A DNA stretch of 64,000 nt, taken from assembly GCF_030285365.1 (NCBI RefSeq), contig NZ_JASVDS010000003.1, positions 372,001 to 436,000 of the forward strand, written 5' to 3'. Within the stretch, counting starts at the first letter, position 1; every line of letters begins with the position of its first letter. The notes beneath the pieces are model-generated. The model did no database searches. It was given only the letters and a program-made list of their open reading frames with translations, and was not told the DNA's origin. Of the stretch, positions 26,675 through 36,329 are shown piece after piece. This DNA comes from Roseateles subflavus (lineage in GTDB: Bacteria > Pseudomonadota > Gammaproteobacteria > Burkholderiales > Burkholderiaceae_C). Position numbers and translations under genes: made by a program.

Positions 26675-27628
26675 ATGAACCCACTTTGCACCCTGGCCCT
26701 CGCGGCCGCACGGGCCACACTGGTCGCGGCCTGTCTGAGCGGCAGTGCCCAGGCCGCACCGCGCATCGCCCTGACGATGGACGATGGCCCCCATCTGCGC
26801 GCCACGCCGCGCCTCAGCCCGCTGGCCCGCAACGAAGCGCTGCTGGCGGCCCTGCGCAAGCACCAGGTCCAAGCCACCCTGTTCGTGACCTGCGGCAACG
26901 GGGCCGACCGGCCTGACGGGCTCGCCCTCGTGAAGGCCTGGTCCGACGCGGGGCACCTGCTGGGCAATCACACGATGACGCACCCGGACCTCAACAGTCC
27001 GCAGGTGAGCCTCGAGCAGTACCAGGACGAGATCGAGCGCTGTCAGCAGATCCTCGCCGGCCAGCCGGGCCTGCAGCGCTGGTTCCGCTTCACCTTCCTG
27101 CGCGAAGGCAAGCCCGAGGCCAGGCGCGACGGCATGCGGGCGTGGATGAAGGCGCGCGGCTGGCGCAATGCCTACGTGAGCCTGGACACGAGCGACTGGC
27201 GTCTGGATGCCTACCTGGAGGAGCGGCTGGCGCGCGATCCGGCGGCGGATGTCGGGGACATCCGCCGGGCCTATCTGGACCACCTGTGGCAGCGGGCGCA
27301 GGCCTATCAGCAGCTCGCGATGCGCCTGCAGGGCCGCGAGATCCCGCAGGTGCTGCTGATGCACCACAACCTGCTCAATGCGCTGTTCCTGGACGATGCC
27401 ATCGCCATGTTCAAGGCGCGGGGCTGGGGGTTCGTCTCGGCGGCCGAGGCCTACGAGGACCCGGTCTACCAGCTGCAGCCGATCAGTCCCGTGGCGGGGC
27501 AGAGCCTGCTGCTGTCGATGGCCCGCTCGCTCGGGCTCGGGCGCTTCGAGGGCTGGTCGCGCCTCGTGGATGACGGGGACTTCGAGATCGAGCAGCTCGA
27601 GAAGGGCCCGGCCCCCGCGCCGCGCTGA
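26675..27628 (+). CDS. Exported polysaccharide deacetylase family protein
   Basis: A 317-residue NodB-fold deacetylase; the family removes N- or O-acetyl groups from peptidoglycan, chitin-like or exopolysaccharide chains. A signal peptide ends at AQA (near residue 27). The metal triad is present as D36/D37 in TMDDGP, then H99 and H103 in GNHTMTHPD. The length includes a C-terminal extension with helical character. Location should be periplasmic or exported. It stands alone on the plus strand and converges with mpl, a peptidoglycan recycling gene; that pairing may be coincidence. The start is the first ATG giving a signal peptide. Confidence 0.87.
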   Translation: MNPLCTLALAAARATLVAACLSGSAQAAPRIALTMDDGPHLRATPRLSPLARNEALLAALRKHQVQATLFVTCGNGADRPDGLALVKAWSDAGHLLGNHTMTHPDLNSPQVSLEQYQDEIERCQQILAGQPGLQRWFRFTFLREGKPEARRDGMRAWMKARGWRNAYVSLDTSDWRLDAYLEERLARDPAADVGDIRRAYLDHLWQRAQAYQQLAMRLQGREIPQVLLMHHNLLNALFLDDAIAMFKARGWGFVSAAEAYEDPVYQLQPISPVAGQSLLLSMARSLGLGRFEGWSRLVDDGDFEIEQLEKGPAPAPR

Positions 27629-27655
27629 AGGCGCGCCCCGCGAGGGGGCGACGCC

Positions 27656-29032
27656 TCAGCGCTGCAGCGCGGCGAGCAGCTTCTCGTGGATGCCGCCGAA
27701 GCCGCCGTTGCTCATGCACAGGATGTGATCGCCGGGGCGGGCGACCTTCACCAGCGCGGCCACCAGCGCCTCGACGCCCTCGCACACCTGCGCCTGCGCG
27801 CCCATGGGCAGCAGCGCCTCGGCCGCGTCCCAGCCCAGGCCGGCCTGGTTGCAGAAGGCCAGGTCCACTTCCTCCAGCGCCCAGGGCAGCTGCGCCTTCA
27901 TCGTGCCCAGCTTCATGGTGTTGGAACGCGGCTCGAAGACGGCGAGGATGCGCTCCGAGGGCGCCACGCGGCGGCGCAGGCCGTTGACCGTGGTGCGGAT
28001 GGCGGTGGGGTGGTGGGCGAAGTCGTCGTAGACCTTCACGCCGCCCGCCTCGCCTCGCAGCTCCAGGCGGCGGCGCACGTTCCTGAACACGGCCAGCGCC
28101 GCGGCGGACTGCTCCGGCGTCACGCCCAGGTGCTCGGCGGCAGCCATGGCGGCCAGCGCGTTGAGCTGGTTGTGCTCGCCGGCCAGGTCCCATTCCACGC
28201 GGGCGACCTTGAGCGAGCCGCGCAGGACGTCGAATGCCGACGGTTCGCCGCGTGCGCGCAGGGTGCCGGGCTCCTCCTTGCGGGCGCCGAAGCGCTGCAC
28301 CTCGCTCCAGCAGCCGCGCTGCAGCACGCGCTGCAGGGCGTCCTCGCGGGCGTTGACCACCAGGCGGCCGCTCGGCGGCACGGTGCGCACGAGGTGGTGG
28401 AACTGGGTCTCGATGGCGGCCAGGTCCGGGAAGATGTCCGCGTGGTCGTACTCGAGGTTGTTGAGCACGGCGGTGCGCGGGCGGTAGTGGACGAACTTGC
28501 TGCGCTTGTCGAAGAAGGCGGTGTCGTACTCGTCCGCCTCGATGACGAAAGGCCCCCCGGGCGTCACCGCGCCCAGGCGCGCCGAGACATTGAAGTTCTG
28601 CGGCACGCCCCCGACCAGGAAGCCCGGGTTCAGGCCGGCGTGCTCGAGGATCCAGGCCAGCATCGAGGTGGTGGTGGTCTTGCCGTGCGTGCCCGCCACG
28701 GCCAGGACGTGGCGGCCCTGCAGCACGTGTTCGGCGAGCCACTGCGGGCCGCTCGTGTAGGGCAGGCCGGCGTCGAGCAGGGCTTCCATCAGCGGGAAGC
28801 GGCCCTCGCTGGAGCGCGTCACGACGTTGCCGATCACGAAGAGGTCCGGCTTCAGGTCCAGCTGCTCGGCGCCGAAGCCCTCGATCAGTTCGATGCCCAG
28901 GGCCTCCAGCTGCGTGGACATGGGCGGATAGACGTTGGCATCGCAACCGGTGACGCGATGCCCGGCCTCGCGGGCCAGGGCTGCCAGGCCGCCCATGAAG
29001 GTGCCGCAGATGCCGAGGATGTGGATGTGCAT
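27656..29032 (-). CDS. mpl: UDP-N-acetylmuramate:L-Ala-gamma-D-Glu-meso-DAP ligase
   Basis: Mpl reattaches the recovered tripeptide to UDP-MurNAc in cytosolic peptidoglycan recycling. The 458-residue protein has the Mur ligase layout: an N-terminal UDP-binding Rossmann domain (HILGICGTFMGGLA), the ATP site GTHGKTTTTS (114-123) in the central domain, EADEYDTAFF and the conserved NLEYDHADIF, then a C-terminal domain. IGICGTFM-type N-termini separate Mpl from MurC. The length matches E. coli Mpl (457). It lies 15 bp downstream of a HAD hydrolase gene on the same strand. Confidence 0.95.
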   Translation of the reverse strand: MHIHILGICGTFMGGLAALAREAGHRVTGCDANVYPPMSTQLEALGIELIEGFGAEQLDLKPDLFVIGNVVTRSSEGRFPLMEALLDAGLPYTSGPQWLAEHVLQGRHVLAVAGTHGKTTTTSMLAWILEHAGLNPGFLVGGVPQNFNVSARLGAVTPGGPFVIEADEYDTAFFDKRSKFVHYRPRTAVLNNLEYDHADIFPDLAAIETQFHHLVRTVPPSGRLVVNAREDALQRVLQRGCWSEVQRFGARKEEPGTLRARGEPSAFDVLRGSLKVARVEWDLAGEHNQLNALAAMAAAEHLGVTPEQSAAALAVFRNVRRRLELRGEAGGVKVYDDFAHHPTAIRTTVNGLRRRVAPSERILAVFEPRSNTMKLGTMKAQLPWALEEVDLAFCNQAGLGWDAAEALLPMGAQAQVCEGVEALVAALVKVARPGDHILCMSNGGFGGIHEKLLAALQR

Positions 29033-29047
29033 GGTGTGCAGGAAACG

Positions 29048-29722
29048 TCAGTCGCCGAACCAGGCCGGCAGGTGCGCCAGGGCCTGTTCCAGGCTGGAGA
29101 GAACCACACATCGCGGGGCGATGTCGGGGTCGGGGTCTTTCAGGTCGGGCACGAGCACGACGCCCATGCCGGCGCTCAGGGCGCCCTGGGCGCCGTAGCT
29201 GGAGTCCTCGAAGACGAGGCAGTCGCGGGCGGGCACGCCGAGGCTGCGCGCGGCCAGCTCGAAGAGGTCGGGGTGGGGCTTGCCCCGGGCGACCTGGTCG
29301 CCGCCATGGACGGGGTCGAAATGCAGGGCGATGCCGGCGGCGCCCAGCCGGTCCAGCACCTTGGCATGGCGCGTGGAGGAGGCCACGGCGCAGGGCACGC
29401 CGCGCTCGCGCAGGGCCTGCAGCAGCGGTGTCACGCCGGGCTTGAGCGCGAAGCCGCGGCCCTCGAGGCGGCGGGCGACGTCGGCGTCCACCGCCTCGTA
29501 CATGCGCTCGGCGGCCTCGACGGAGCCGAACCAGCCGGCCAGCAGCGCGAGGCAGTCGGGGCGGCTGCGGCCGACCGTCAGGCGGTAGTCGGCGGCCGTC
29601 AGTGGGCGCCCGGCCTCGGCGGAAAGCCGCAGCCAGGCGTCCTGGATGGGCCGCTCGGAGTCGAGCAGCAGGCCGTCCATGTCGAAGACCGCCGCGCGGT
29701 AGCGGCGGGAGGCGGTGCTCAT
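29048..29722 (-). CDS. HAD-superfamily hydrolase (beta-phosphoglucomutase-like)
   Basis: A 224-residue subfamily I HAD phosphatase. D14 and D16 in FDMDGLLLDSE form motif I, ASSTR carries motif II, the motif III lysine is in ARGKPHPD, and FEDSSYGAQGALSAG is motif IV. A helical cap domain lies between residues 20 and 85. It resembles small sugar-phosphate phosphatases or phosphoglucomutase-like enzymes (YniC/YcjU type); the exact substrate cannot be read. The ATG at 29722 starts right at the HAD motif, so longer in-frame extensions were rejected. It lies between hemL and mpl on the same strand. Confidence 0.87.
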   Translation of the reverse strand: MSTASRRYRAAVFDMDGLLLDSERPIQDAWLRLSAEAGRPLTAADYRLTVGRSRPDCLALLAGWFGSVEAAERMYEAVDADVARRLEGRGFALKPGVTPLLQALRERGVPCAVASSTRHAKVLDRLGAAGIALHFDPVHGGDQVARGKPHPDLFELAARSLGVPARDCLVFEDSSYGAQGALSAGMGVVLVPDLKDPDPDIAPRCVVLSSLEQALAHLPAWFGD

Positions 29723-29753
29723 GGCGTCAGCGTGTCGGCAGGCGGGCCGGCGT

Positions 29754-31040
<1,287 letters not shown>

Positions 31041-31060
31041 GGGATCGGGTCTGAGGGGGA

Positions 31061-32011
31061 TCAGTGGATGCGGCGCGGGCCCTTGGCGGGCTCGTCCATC
31101 ATCAGGTCGTGGCCGTGCTCGTGCTCGGCGGCGGCACCGGGCTCGCCTTCCTCGCCAGGCGGAAGGGCCCAGAAGAAGCGGTCCGGCACCACGTTGCCCA
31201 TGCCGGGGCGGAAGCCGGCGTCCAGGCTCTGGTCCAGGAAGGCCAGGGCCTCGCCGACGGCGGCGTGGATCTCCGCGCCCACCGACAGCAGGGCGGCCAG
31301 CGAGGCCGACAGCGTCTCGCCGGCCCCGATGAAGCTGACCTCGAAACGCTCGAACTTCTCGCCGGTGATGGGGCCCTGCGGATTGGCCAGCACGTTGTCC
31401 ACGAACTGGTTGGGCAGGGCGATGCCGGTCACCAGCACGTGCTGGGCGCCGTGCTCGGCGGCGGCCACGGCCAGCTCGCGCGGGGAGGCCGGGCGGCCGG
31501 CGTCCCAGTCGGGCAGAAGGAAGTCGGTGAGGGTCTTGTGATTGCCCACGAGCACCTGGGTCTGGGGCAGGATCAGCTCGCGGAAGCTGTCGCAGTAGCT
31601 CTGCTGCTGCTCCTCGTCCAGCCAGCTGATCGAGGGCATGTAGGCCACGAGGGGCACGTCGGGGTAGTCCGACAGCACCTCGGCCACGGCGCTGACGCCC
31701 TCGGCGCTGCCCAGGAAGCCGACTTTCCAGGCGGCCACTGGCACATCTTCCAGTACCGAGCGGGCCTGCTCGACCAGCAGGTCGCTGTCGAGGGTCTGGT
31801 GCTCGAAGATCTCGGCGGTGTCCCGCAGCACGATGGCCGTGACCACCGGCAGCGCATGGGCGCCCATGGCGGCGATGGTGGCGATGTCGCTCGCGATGCC
31901 CGTCGCCCCGGTGGGCTCGCTGGCATTGAAGCTCATCACGCAGGCCGGCGCCTGCGCTTCTTCGTCAGCCGCTGCGGCGTCCGGGGGGAGGGGGGTGTCA
32001 GGGCTGTTCAT
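31061..32011 (-). CDS. thiD: Divergent ThiD-like (HMP/HMP-P kinase) ribokinase-fold protein
   Basis: A 316-residue protein with the overall plan of hydroxymethylpyrimidine (phosphate) kinase of thiamine synthesis, but with changed key motifs. The usual AGSDxSGGAG is [10 protein letters not shown] (29-38). The DPVM segment reads AYMPS (123-127). The GTGC active-site motif is GAGE (229-232), so E232 replaces the cysteine or aspartate typical of the catalytic position. A His/Glu-rich tail (AEHEHGHD) follows. It may be a paralogue with another substrate or a weakened kinase. It heads a run with hemL, the HAD gene and mpl, and is divergent from rubredoxin. The family call is firmer than the activity. 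Confidence 0.75.
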   Translation of the reverse strand: MNSPDTPLPPDAAAADEEAQAPACVMSFNASEPTGATGIASDIATIAAMGAHALPVVTAIVLRDTAEIFEHQTLDSDLLVEQARSVLEDVPVAAWKVGFLGSAEGVSAVAEVLSDYPDVPLVAYMPSISWLDEEQQQSYCDSFRELILPQTQVLVGNHKTLTDFLLPDWDAGRPASPRELAVAAAEHGAQHVLVTGIALPNQFVDNVLANPQGPITGEKFERFEVSFIGAGETLSASLAALLSVGAEIHAAVGEALAFLDQSLDAGFRPGMGNVVPDRFFWALPPGEEGEPGAAAEHEHGHDLMMDEPAKGPRRIH

Positions 32012-32185
32012 GGTGGAGCGAGAGGGCCGGCGGGGCCTGATGATGACCGGGCAACGTTGCGATCGGACGGGTGCTGCGGCAATAGTGCGCGGAATTCTCG
32101 GCTCGTCCGCCCTTGTGCGGATAAGCCCCGAGTCTCCTGTTGCATCTGTGCCTATATGCTCCGCGGGAACGTCCGAGGGGCGTGG

Positions 32186-32209
32186 CTACAATCTTTCGTC
32201 GCATTGTAG
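32186..32209 (+). promoter_or_regulatory. Putative promoter/leader of the rubredoxin-pil operon with inverted repeat
   Basis: CTACAAT (32186-32192) and ATTGTAG (32203-32209) form a 7-bp inverted repeat 19 bp before the rubredoxin start. TACAAT alone fits a sigma-70 -10 box. It may be a promoter, an operator or a short leader hairpin; no convincing -35 was seen. Confidence 0.4.
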
Positions 32210-32227
32210 TGAGCAAAGAACTGTATC

Positions 32228-32401
32228 GTGAGCGAAGCAAGTACCTGGATGTGCCTGATCTGCGGCTGGATGTATGACGAAGCCGCAGGGGATCCCGAGC
32301 ATGGCATTGCCCCTGGCACCGCCTGGGCCGACGTGGACATGAACTGGACCTGTCCCGAATGCGGTGCTCGCAAGGAAGACTTCGAGATGGTCCGCATCTG
32401 A
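32228..32401 (+). CDS. Rubredoxin
   Basis: A 57-residue iron-sulfur electron carrier. Four cysteines in two CxxC pairs (CLIC near the start and CPEC near the end) bind a single iron; the WMYDEAAGDPEHGIAPGT spacer and the DF motif are typical. The start is GTG at 32228; the next ATG would cut into the first beta-strand. It is cytosolic. In Burkholderiales a rubredoxin gene often stands at the head of the Pil-Chp cluster beside thiD/hemL, as here; whether it serves pilus signalling or an oxygenase elsewhere is unknown. A 75-bp gap leads to pilG. Confidence 0.95.
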   Translation: MSEASTWMCLICGWMYDEAAGDPEHGIAPGTAWADVDMNWTCPECGARKEDFEMVRI

Positions 32402-32462
32402 CGGGCAGGCCCGTCGGACTGACAAGACAATACGCACGCGGCAAGCGTGTTCCCCACCGCTG

Positions 32463-32479
32463 AAGGAGTAGCTGGGTTG
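32463..32479 (+). promoter_or_regulatory. Ribosome binding site deciding a TTG start for pilG
   Basis: AAGGAG at 32463-32468 stands eight bases before an in-frame TTG at 32477. The upstream GTG at 32447 has no such site and would place this Shine-Dalgarno inside the gene, so the TTG is the better start. Confidence 0.75.
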
Positions 32480-32878
32480 GACGGGAAAGCGCAAGAAGGC
32501 AAGACGGCCGCGACCAAGGTGCTGGTCATCGATGACAGCAACACCATTCGTCGCAGCGCCGAGATCTTTCTCAAGCAGGGCGGTCACGAGGTCGTGCTGG
32601 CGGAGGACGGCTTCGATGCCCTCTCCAAGCTGAGCGACTACCAGCCGGACCTGGTGTTCTGTGACATCCTGATGCCGCGGCTGGACGGCTACCAGACTTG
32701 CGCCATCATCAAGCGCAATCCGCAGTTCGCGCATGTGCCGGTGATCATGCTGTCCTCGAAGGACGGCCTGTTCGACAAGGCGCGCGGCCGCATGGTCGGG
32801 TCGCAGGACTACCTCACCAAACCATTCACCAAGGATCAACTGCTGCAGGCGGTGCAACAGCACCGCTCGCAGTCCTGA
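32477..32878 (+). CDS. pilG: Response regulator of the Pil-Chp system (PilG-like)
   Basis: A 133-residue stand-alone CheY-type receiver. The phosphoacceptor is D63 in FCDILMPRLDG, the acidic pocket is D19/D20 and K115 lies in YLTKPF. In Pseudomonas, PilG is phosphorylated by ChpA and promotes pilus extension by acting on the PilB motor and on cAMP signalling. It is the first of the cluster pilG-pilH-pilI-pilJ-chpA, with pilH 74 bp downstream. The start is TTG at 32477, supported by a strong ribosome site. The PilG name rests on gene order and the short N-terminal extension. Confidence 0.9.
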   Translation: MDGKAQEGKTAATKVLVIDDSNTIRRSAEIFLKQGGHEVVLAEDGFDALSKLSDYQPDLVFCDILMPRLDGYQTCAIIKRNPQFAHVPVIMLSSKDGLFDKARGRMVGSQDYLTKPFTKDQLLQAVQQHRSQS

Positions 32879-32952
32879 GCCGCCGGGTCGACACCGGGCG
32901 CTGCTGACATCGGACGCGGCCCCCTCCACCCCCTGCCCAGCAAGGAGCTTGC

Positions 32953-33330
32953 ATGACTATCGAAAAAATTCTGCTGGTCGACGATTCCAAGACCGAACTG
33001 CATCACCTGAGCGAGATGCTGACCAAGCGCGGCTACGCCGTGCGCACCGCCGAGAACGGCGAGGAGGCCATGAAGCGCCTCGAGGAAGAGGTGCCGCACC
33101 TGATCCTCATGGACGTCGTGATGCCTGGCCAGAATGGCTTCCAGCTCACCCGCGCCATCACCCGCGACCCGCGCTTCCAGCACGTGCCGGTGATCATGTG
33201 CACCAGCAAGAACCAGGAAACCGACAAGGTCTGGGGCATGCGCCAGGGTGCCTCCGACTACGTGGTCAAGCCCGTCAAGTCCGACGAGCTGATCGCCAAG
33301 ATCAAGGCGCTCGAAAGCGCCAAGGGCTGA
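32953..33330 (+). CDS. pilH: Response regulator of the Pil-Chp system (PilH-like)
   Basis: A 125-residue single-domain receiver with D54 as phosphoacceptor (LMDVVMPGQNG), D10/D11, T84 and K106. In Pseudomonas, PilH promotes pilus retraction and may serve as a phosphate sink that opposes PilG. AAGGAG lies six bases before the ATG. pilI begins 6 bp after the stop, so the two are translated from one message. The order PilG-PilH-PilI-PilJ matches the characterised cluster. Confidence 0.93.
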   Translation: MTIEKILLVDDSKTELHHLSEMLTKRGYAVRTAENGEEAMKRLEEEVPHLILMDVVMPGQNGFQLTRAITRDPRFQHVPVIMCTSKNQETDKVWGMRQGASDYVVKPVKSDELIAKIKALESAKG

Positions 33331-33336
33331 CGAAAC

Positions 33337-33867
33337 ATGGCCAACAAGCAAGCCCTGCGGGAACTGCAGCAGCGCCTGGCGCAGCGGATGCAGGCGGCGC
33401 GGGAACAGACCAACAGCGCCAGCTGGCTGGCCGTCGAGGTGGCGGGGCACGCCATGCTGTTCTCCTTGAAGCAGGCCGCCGAGATCTTCTCGCCCGTGCC
33501 GCTCAAGACCGTGCCCTACGCCCAGCCCTGGATGCTGGGCGTGGCCAATCTGCGCGGGGGCTTGCACACGGTCGTCGACCTGGCGGCCTTCCTCGGCGCC
33601 CGTGAGCCCGGGACCCGCCTGGATGCCAACCAGTCGCGTTTCGTGGCCATCAATTCCGATCTGAACATCAACTGCGCCCTGCTGGTCGACCGCCTGCTGG
33701 GTCTGCGTTCGGACGAGCAGCTGAGTCCCGATCCCGATGCAGGCGAGGTGGGCGCGCAGCCCCGTTTCGCCGGGGCGCGCCTCAAGGACGAGCACGGCCG
33801 CAGCTGGCAGGTGCTCGACCTCGAGGCCCTGTCCAAGCACGAACAATTCCTGCGCATCGTCGCCTAA
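33337..33867 (+). CDS. pilI: CheW-like coupling protein PilI
   Basis: A 176-residue protein with one CheW domain (about 25-170). It links the receptor PilJ to the histidine kinase ChpA in a polar chemosensory array. Typical stretches are MLGVANLRGGLHTVVDLAAFLG and a closing LEALSKHEQFLRIVA. It follows pilH by 6 bp. No second CheW (ChpC-like) and no CheR/CheB-like PilK/ChpB genes are present downstream, so receptor adaptation genes either lie elsewhere or are absent. Confidence 0.92.
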   Translation: MANKQALRELQQRLAQRMQAAREQTNSASWLAVEVAGHAMLFSLKQAAEIFSPVPLKTVPYAQPWMLGVANLRGGLHTVVDLAAFLGAREPGTRLDANQSRFVAINSDLNINCALLVDRLLGLRSDEQLSPDPDAGEVGAQPRFAGARLKDEHGRSWQVLDLEALSKHEQFLRIVA

Positions 33868-33939
33868 ACCTGCAAGCGACGGCCGAACGCGAGACGGCCG
33901 CGCGTCATTCACGCTATCTAACAGACGTCAGAGGGTCAG

Positions 33940-36279
33940 ATGAGCTTCCTGGACAAGATCAAGAGCATGGGCAAGCAAGAGGGTGAGCACGCACCCGAAG
34001 GGCTCCACGACGCCGCGCCGGAGGCCCAGGCCTCCATCATCGAAGGGGCTGAAACGGTCCAGGTCGAGGCGCATCCGGCCGATGTGTCCATCATTTCGGA
34101 GGCCACGCCGACCGCCGAGCAGGCCGCACCCGCCAGCGAATACACCGAGGGCGCGAGCAGCACCACCTTCGGTCAGACCACGACCTTTGGCAACACGCAG
34201 GCCGCCGACCCCGCCGCCGCACTGACGGCCGTGGCCGCCGCCGCCGCCGCGGATCGCGTCAGGCGCCAGCGCACCCTGACCGCCCTGGTGGCGGTGGGCC
34301 TGGTCGGCACCGCCGCCACGGTGGGCCTGAACGTCTGGAACAGTGCCCGGACGGCCGCGCAGGTGCGGGCCTCCGGTCAGGCCATGATGCAGTCGCAGCG
34401 TCTCGCCAAGGCCGTGTCGACCGCCACGATGGGCAACACCCAGGCCTTCGCCGAACTGCGCGAGAGCTCCTCGGTGCTGAGCGGCATCGCCAACAACCTG
34501 CGCACCGGCGAAGGTGAGCTGGCCAAGGCCTCGGGCGATGCCCTGCAGACCCTGGAGAACCTGGCCCCGAAGATCGCCCTGGCCGAGAAGAACGCCAAGC
34601 TGGTGCTGGGCCAGGAAAAGATCCTGACGCAGGTGGGCGCCGCCTTGCGCACCATCAATCGACAGTCGTCCGACCTGCTGGAAAGCGCCGAGGCCGTGTC
34701 CTCGCTGGCCCTGCAGCAGAACAGCTCCTCCGTCGAGATCGCGGCCGTGGGCCAGATGGTGATGCTGACCCAGCGCATCGGCAAGAGCGCCAACGAATTC
34801 CTGACGCAGGAAGGCGTGAACGCCGAGGCCGTGTTCCTGCTGGGCAAGGACCTGAACACCTTCCGCGAAATCAACGAGGCCCTGCTCAAGGGCAACTCGG
34901 AGCTGGGCCTGAAGGCCGTGGGCAATCCCCAGATGCGCGAGCGTCTGGCCTCGCTGCTGAAGCAGTTCGAGGAGACCCGCAACCAGGCCTCCGCGATTCT
35001 GAGCAACATGCCCGGTCTGGCCTCCGCCCGCGAGGCGCAGGCCGCGATCCTGGCCGACAGCGAACCGCTGCGAAAGGGCCTGGACCAGGCCGGTCAGCAG
35101 CTGGAGGCCTCCGGCGGCACGAGCCCCCTGATGCTGCTGCTGATGGCGGGCTCCCTCGTGGCGCTGGTGGTCGGCGCGGTCGGCTTCCTGCGGCTGTATG
35201 TGGCTGAACAGGCCCACCGTACCTCGATGGCTGAAGAGCAGCGCAAGCTGGCCGAGCAGCAGGAGCAGGAGGCCAAGCGCGTCAACGACGCCAACCAGGC
35301 CGCCATTCTGCGACTGATGAATGAACTGCAGTCGGTCGCTGAAGGTGACTTGACGCAACAGGCCACGGTGACGGAAGACATCACGGGCGCCATCGCCGAC
35401 TCGGTGAACTACACGGTGGAAGAGCTGCGCAATCTGGTGACCCAGGTGCAGTCCACGGCAGCCCGGGTGACGGAAACGACCGGCCAGGTCGACCAGACCT
35501 CGACCGAGCTGCTGGCGGCCTCGACCGAACAGCTGCATGAGATCCGGGCCACCGGCGAGGCCGTGCTCCAGATGGCCGAGCGCATCAACCAGGTGTCCTC
35601 GCAAGCCCAGCAGACCGCTGAGGTGGCCCGCCAGTCGCGTGAAGCGGCCGAGCAGGGCAAGCAGGCGATGGAGAACAACATCGGCGGTATGAACCAGATC
35701 CGCGAGCACATCCAGGAAACCTCCAAGCGCATCAAGCGTCTGGGTGAGTCCTCGCAGGAGATTGGCGAGATTACCGAGCTGATCTCGGACATTACCGAGC
35801 AGACGAACGTGCTGGCACTGAATGCCGCCATCCAGGCGGCGTCGGCCGGTGAAGCCGGTCGCGGCTTCTCGGTGGTGGCGGAAGAAGTGCAGCGCCTGGC
35901 CGAACGCTCGGGCGATGCAACCCGCCGGATTGCCGCCCTGGTGAAGACCATTCAGACCGACACCCAGGATGCCGTGGCCGCCATGGAGCGCTCCACGCTG
36001 GGGGTGGTGCAGGGTACCAAGCTGTCCGATGCCGCCGGCCACGCGCTGGAGGAGATCAACGAGGTGTCCCGCCGCCTGGATGAGCTGATCGCCCGCATTT
36101 CCGAGTCCGCCGTGAACGAAGCCCGTTCCGCGAACGACGTCGCGTCCAACATCCAGCACATCTTTGCCGTGACCGAGCAGACGGGTGAGGGCACGCGCTC
36201 CACCGCCCAGATGGTGCACGAGCTGTCGCGTTCCGCCGAAGCACTGAAGCAGTCGGTGTCGCGATTCAAGGTCGAGTGA
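33940..36279 (+). CDS. pilJ: Methyl-accepting chemotaxis receptor PilJ
   Basis: A 779-residue inner-membrane receptor of the Pil-Chp system. An acidic, Ala-rich cytoplasmic N-terminus of about 105 residues precedes TM1 (about 112-132). The periplasmic PilJ-type sensor (about 140-390) is helical, TM2 is near 395-420, then come a HAMP-like segment and the signalling coiled coil with the MCP tip (ITEQTNVLALNAAIQAASAG). PilJ senses pilus tension or surface contact in Pseudomonas. It lacks the C-terminal pentapeptide for CheR docking. It lies between pilI and chpA with 72 and 50 bp gaps. The long N-terminal extension is longer than in Pseudomonas PilJ and of unknown role. Confidence 0.94.
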   Translation: MSFLDKIKSMGKQEGEHAPEGLHDAAPEAQASIIEGAETVQVEAHPADVSIISEATPTAEQAAPASEYTEGASSTTFGQTTTFGNTQAADPAAALTAVAAAAAADRVRRQRTLTALVAVGLVGTAATVGLNVWNSARTAAQVRASGQAMMQSQRLAKAVSTATMGNTQAFAELRESSSVLSGIANNLRTGEGELAKASGDALQTLENLAPKIALAEKNAKLVLGQEKILTQVGAALRTINRQSSDLLESAEAVSSLALQQNSSSVEIAAVGQMVMLTQRIGKSANEFLTQEGVNAEAVFLLGKDLNTFREINEALLKGNSELGLKAVGNPQMRERLASLLKQFEETRNQASAILSNMPGLASAREAQAAILADSEPLRKGLDQAGQQLEASGGTSPLMLLLMAGSLVALVVGAVGFLRLYVAEQAHRTSMAEEQRKLAEQQEQEAKRVNDANQAAILRLMNELQSVAEGDLTQQATVTEDITGAIADSVNYTVEELRNLVTQVQSTAARVTETTGQVDQTSTELLAASTEQLHEIRATGEAVLQMAERINQVSSQAQQTAEVARQSREAAEQGKQAMENNIGGMNQIREHIQETSKRIKRLGESSQEIGEITELISDITEQTNVLALNAAIQAASAGEAGRGFSVVAEEVQRLAERSGDATRRIAALVKTIQTDTQDAVAAMERSTLGVVQGTKLSDAAGHALEEINEVSRRLDELIARISESAVNEARSANDVASNIQHIFAVTEQTGEGTRSTAQMVHELSRSAEALKQSVSRFKVE

Positions 36280-36329
36280 TCGCCCTTCAGCCCACAGCAA
36301 CAAAACAGATCTAGAAGGCAAGACCCGGC

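Noticed and set aside
32447-32476. GTG at 32447 as start of pilG
   Set aside because: No ribosome site precedes it, while AAGGAG stands eight bases before the TTG at 32477.
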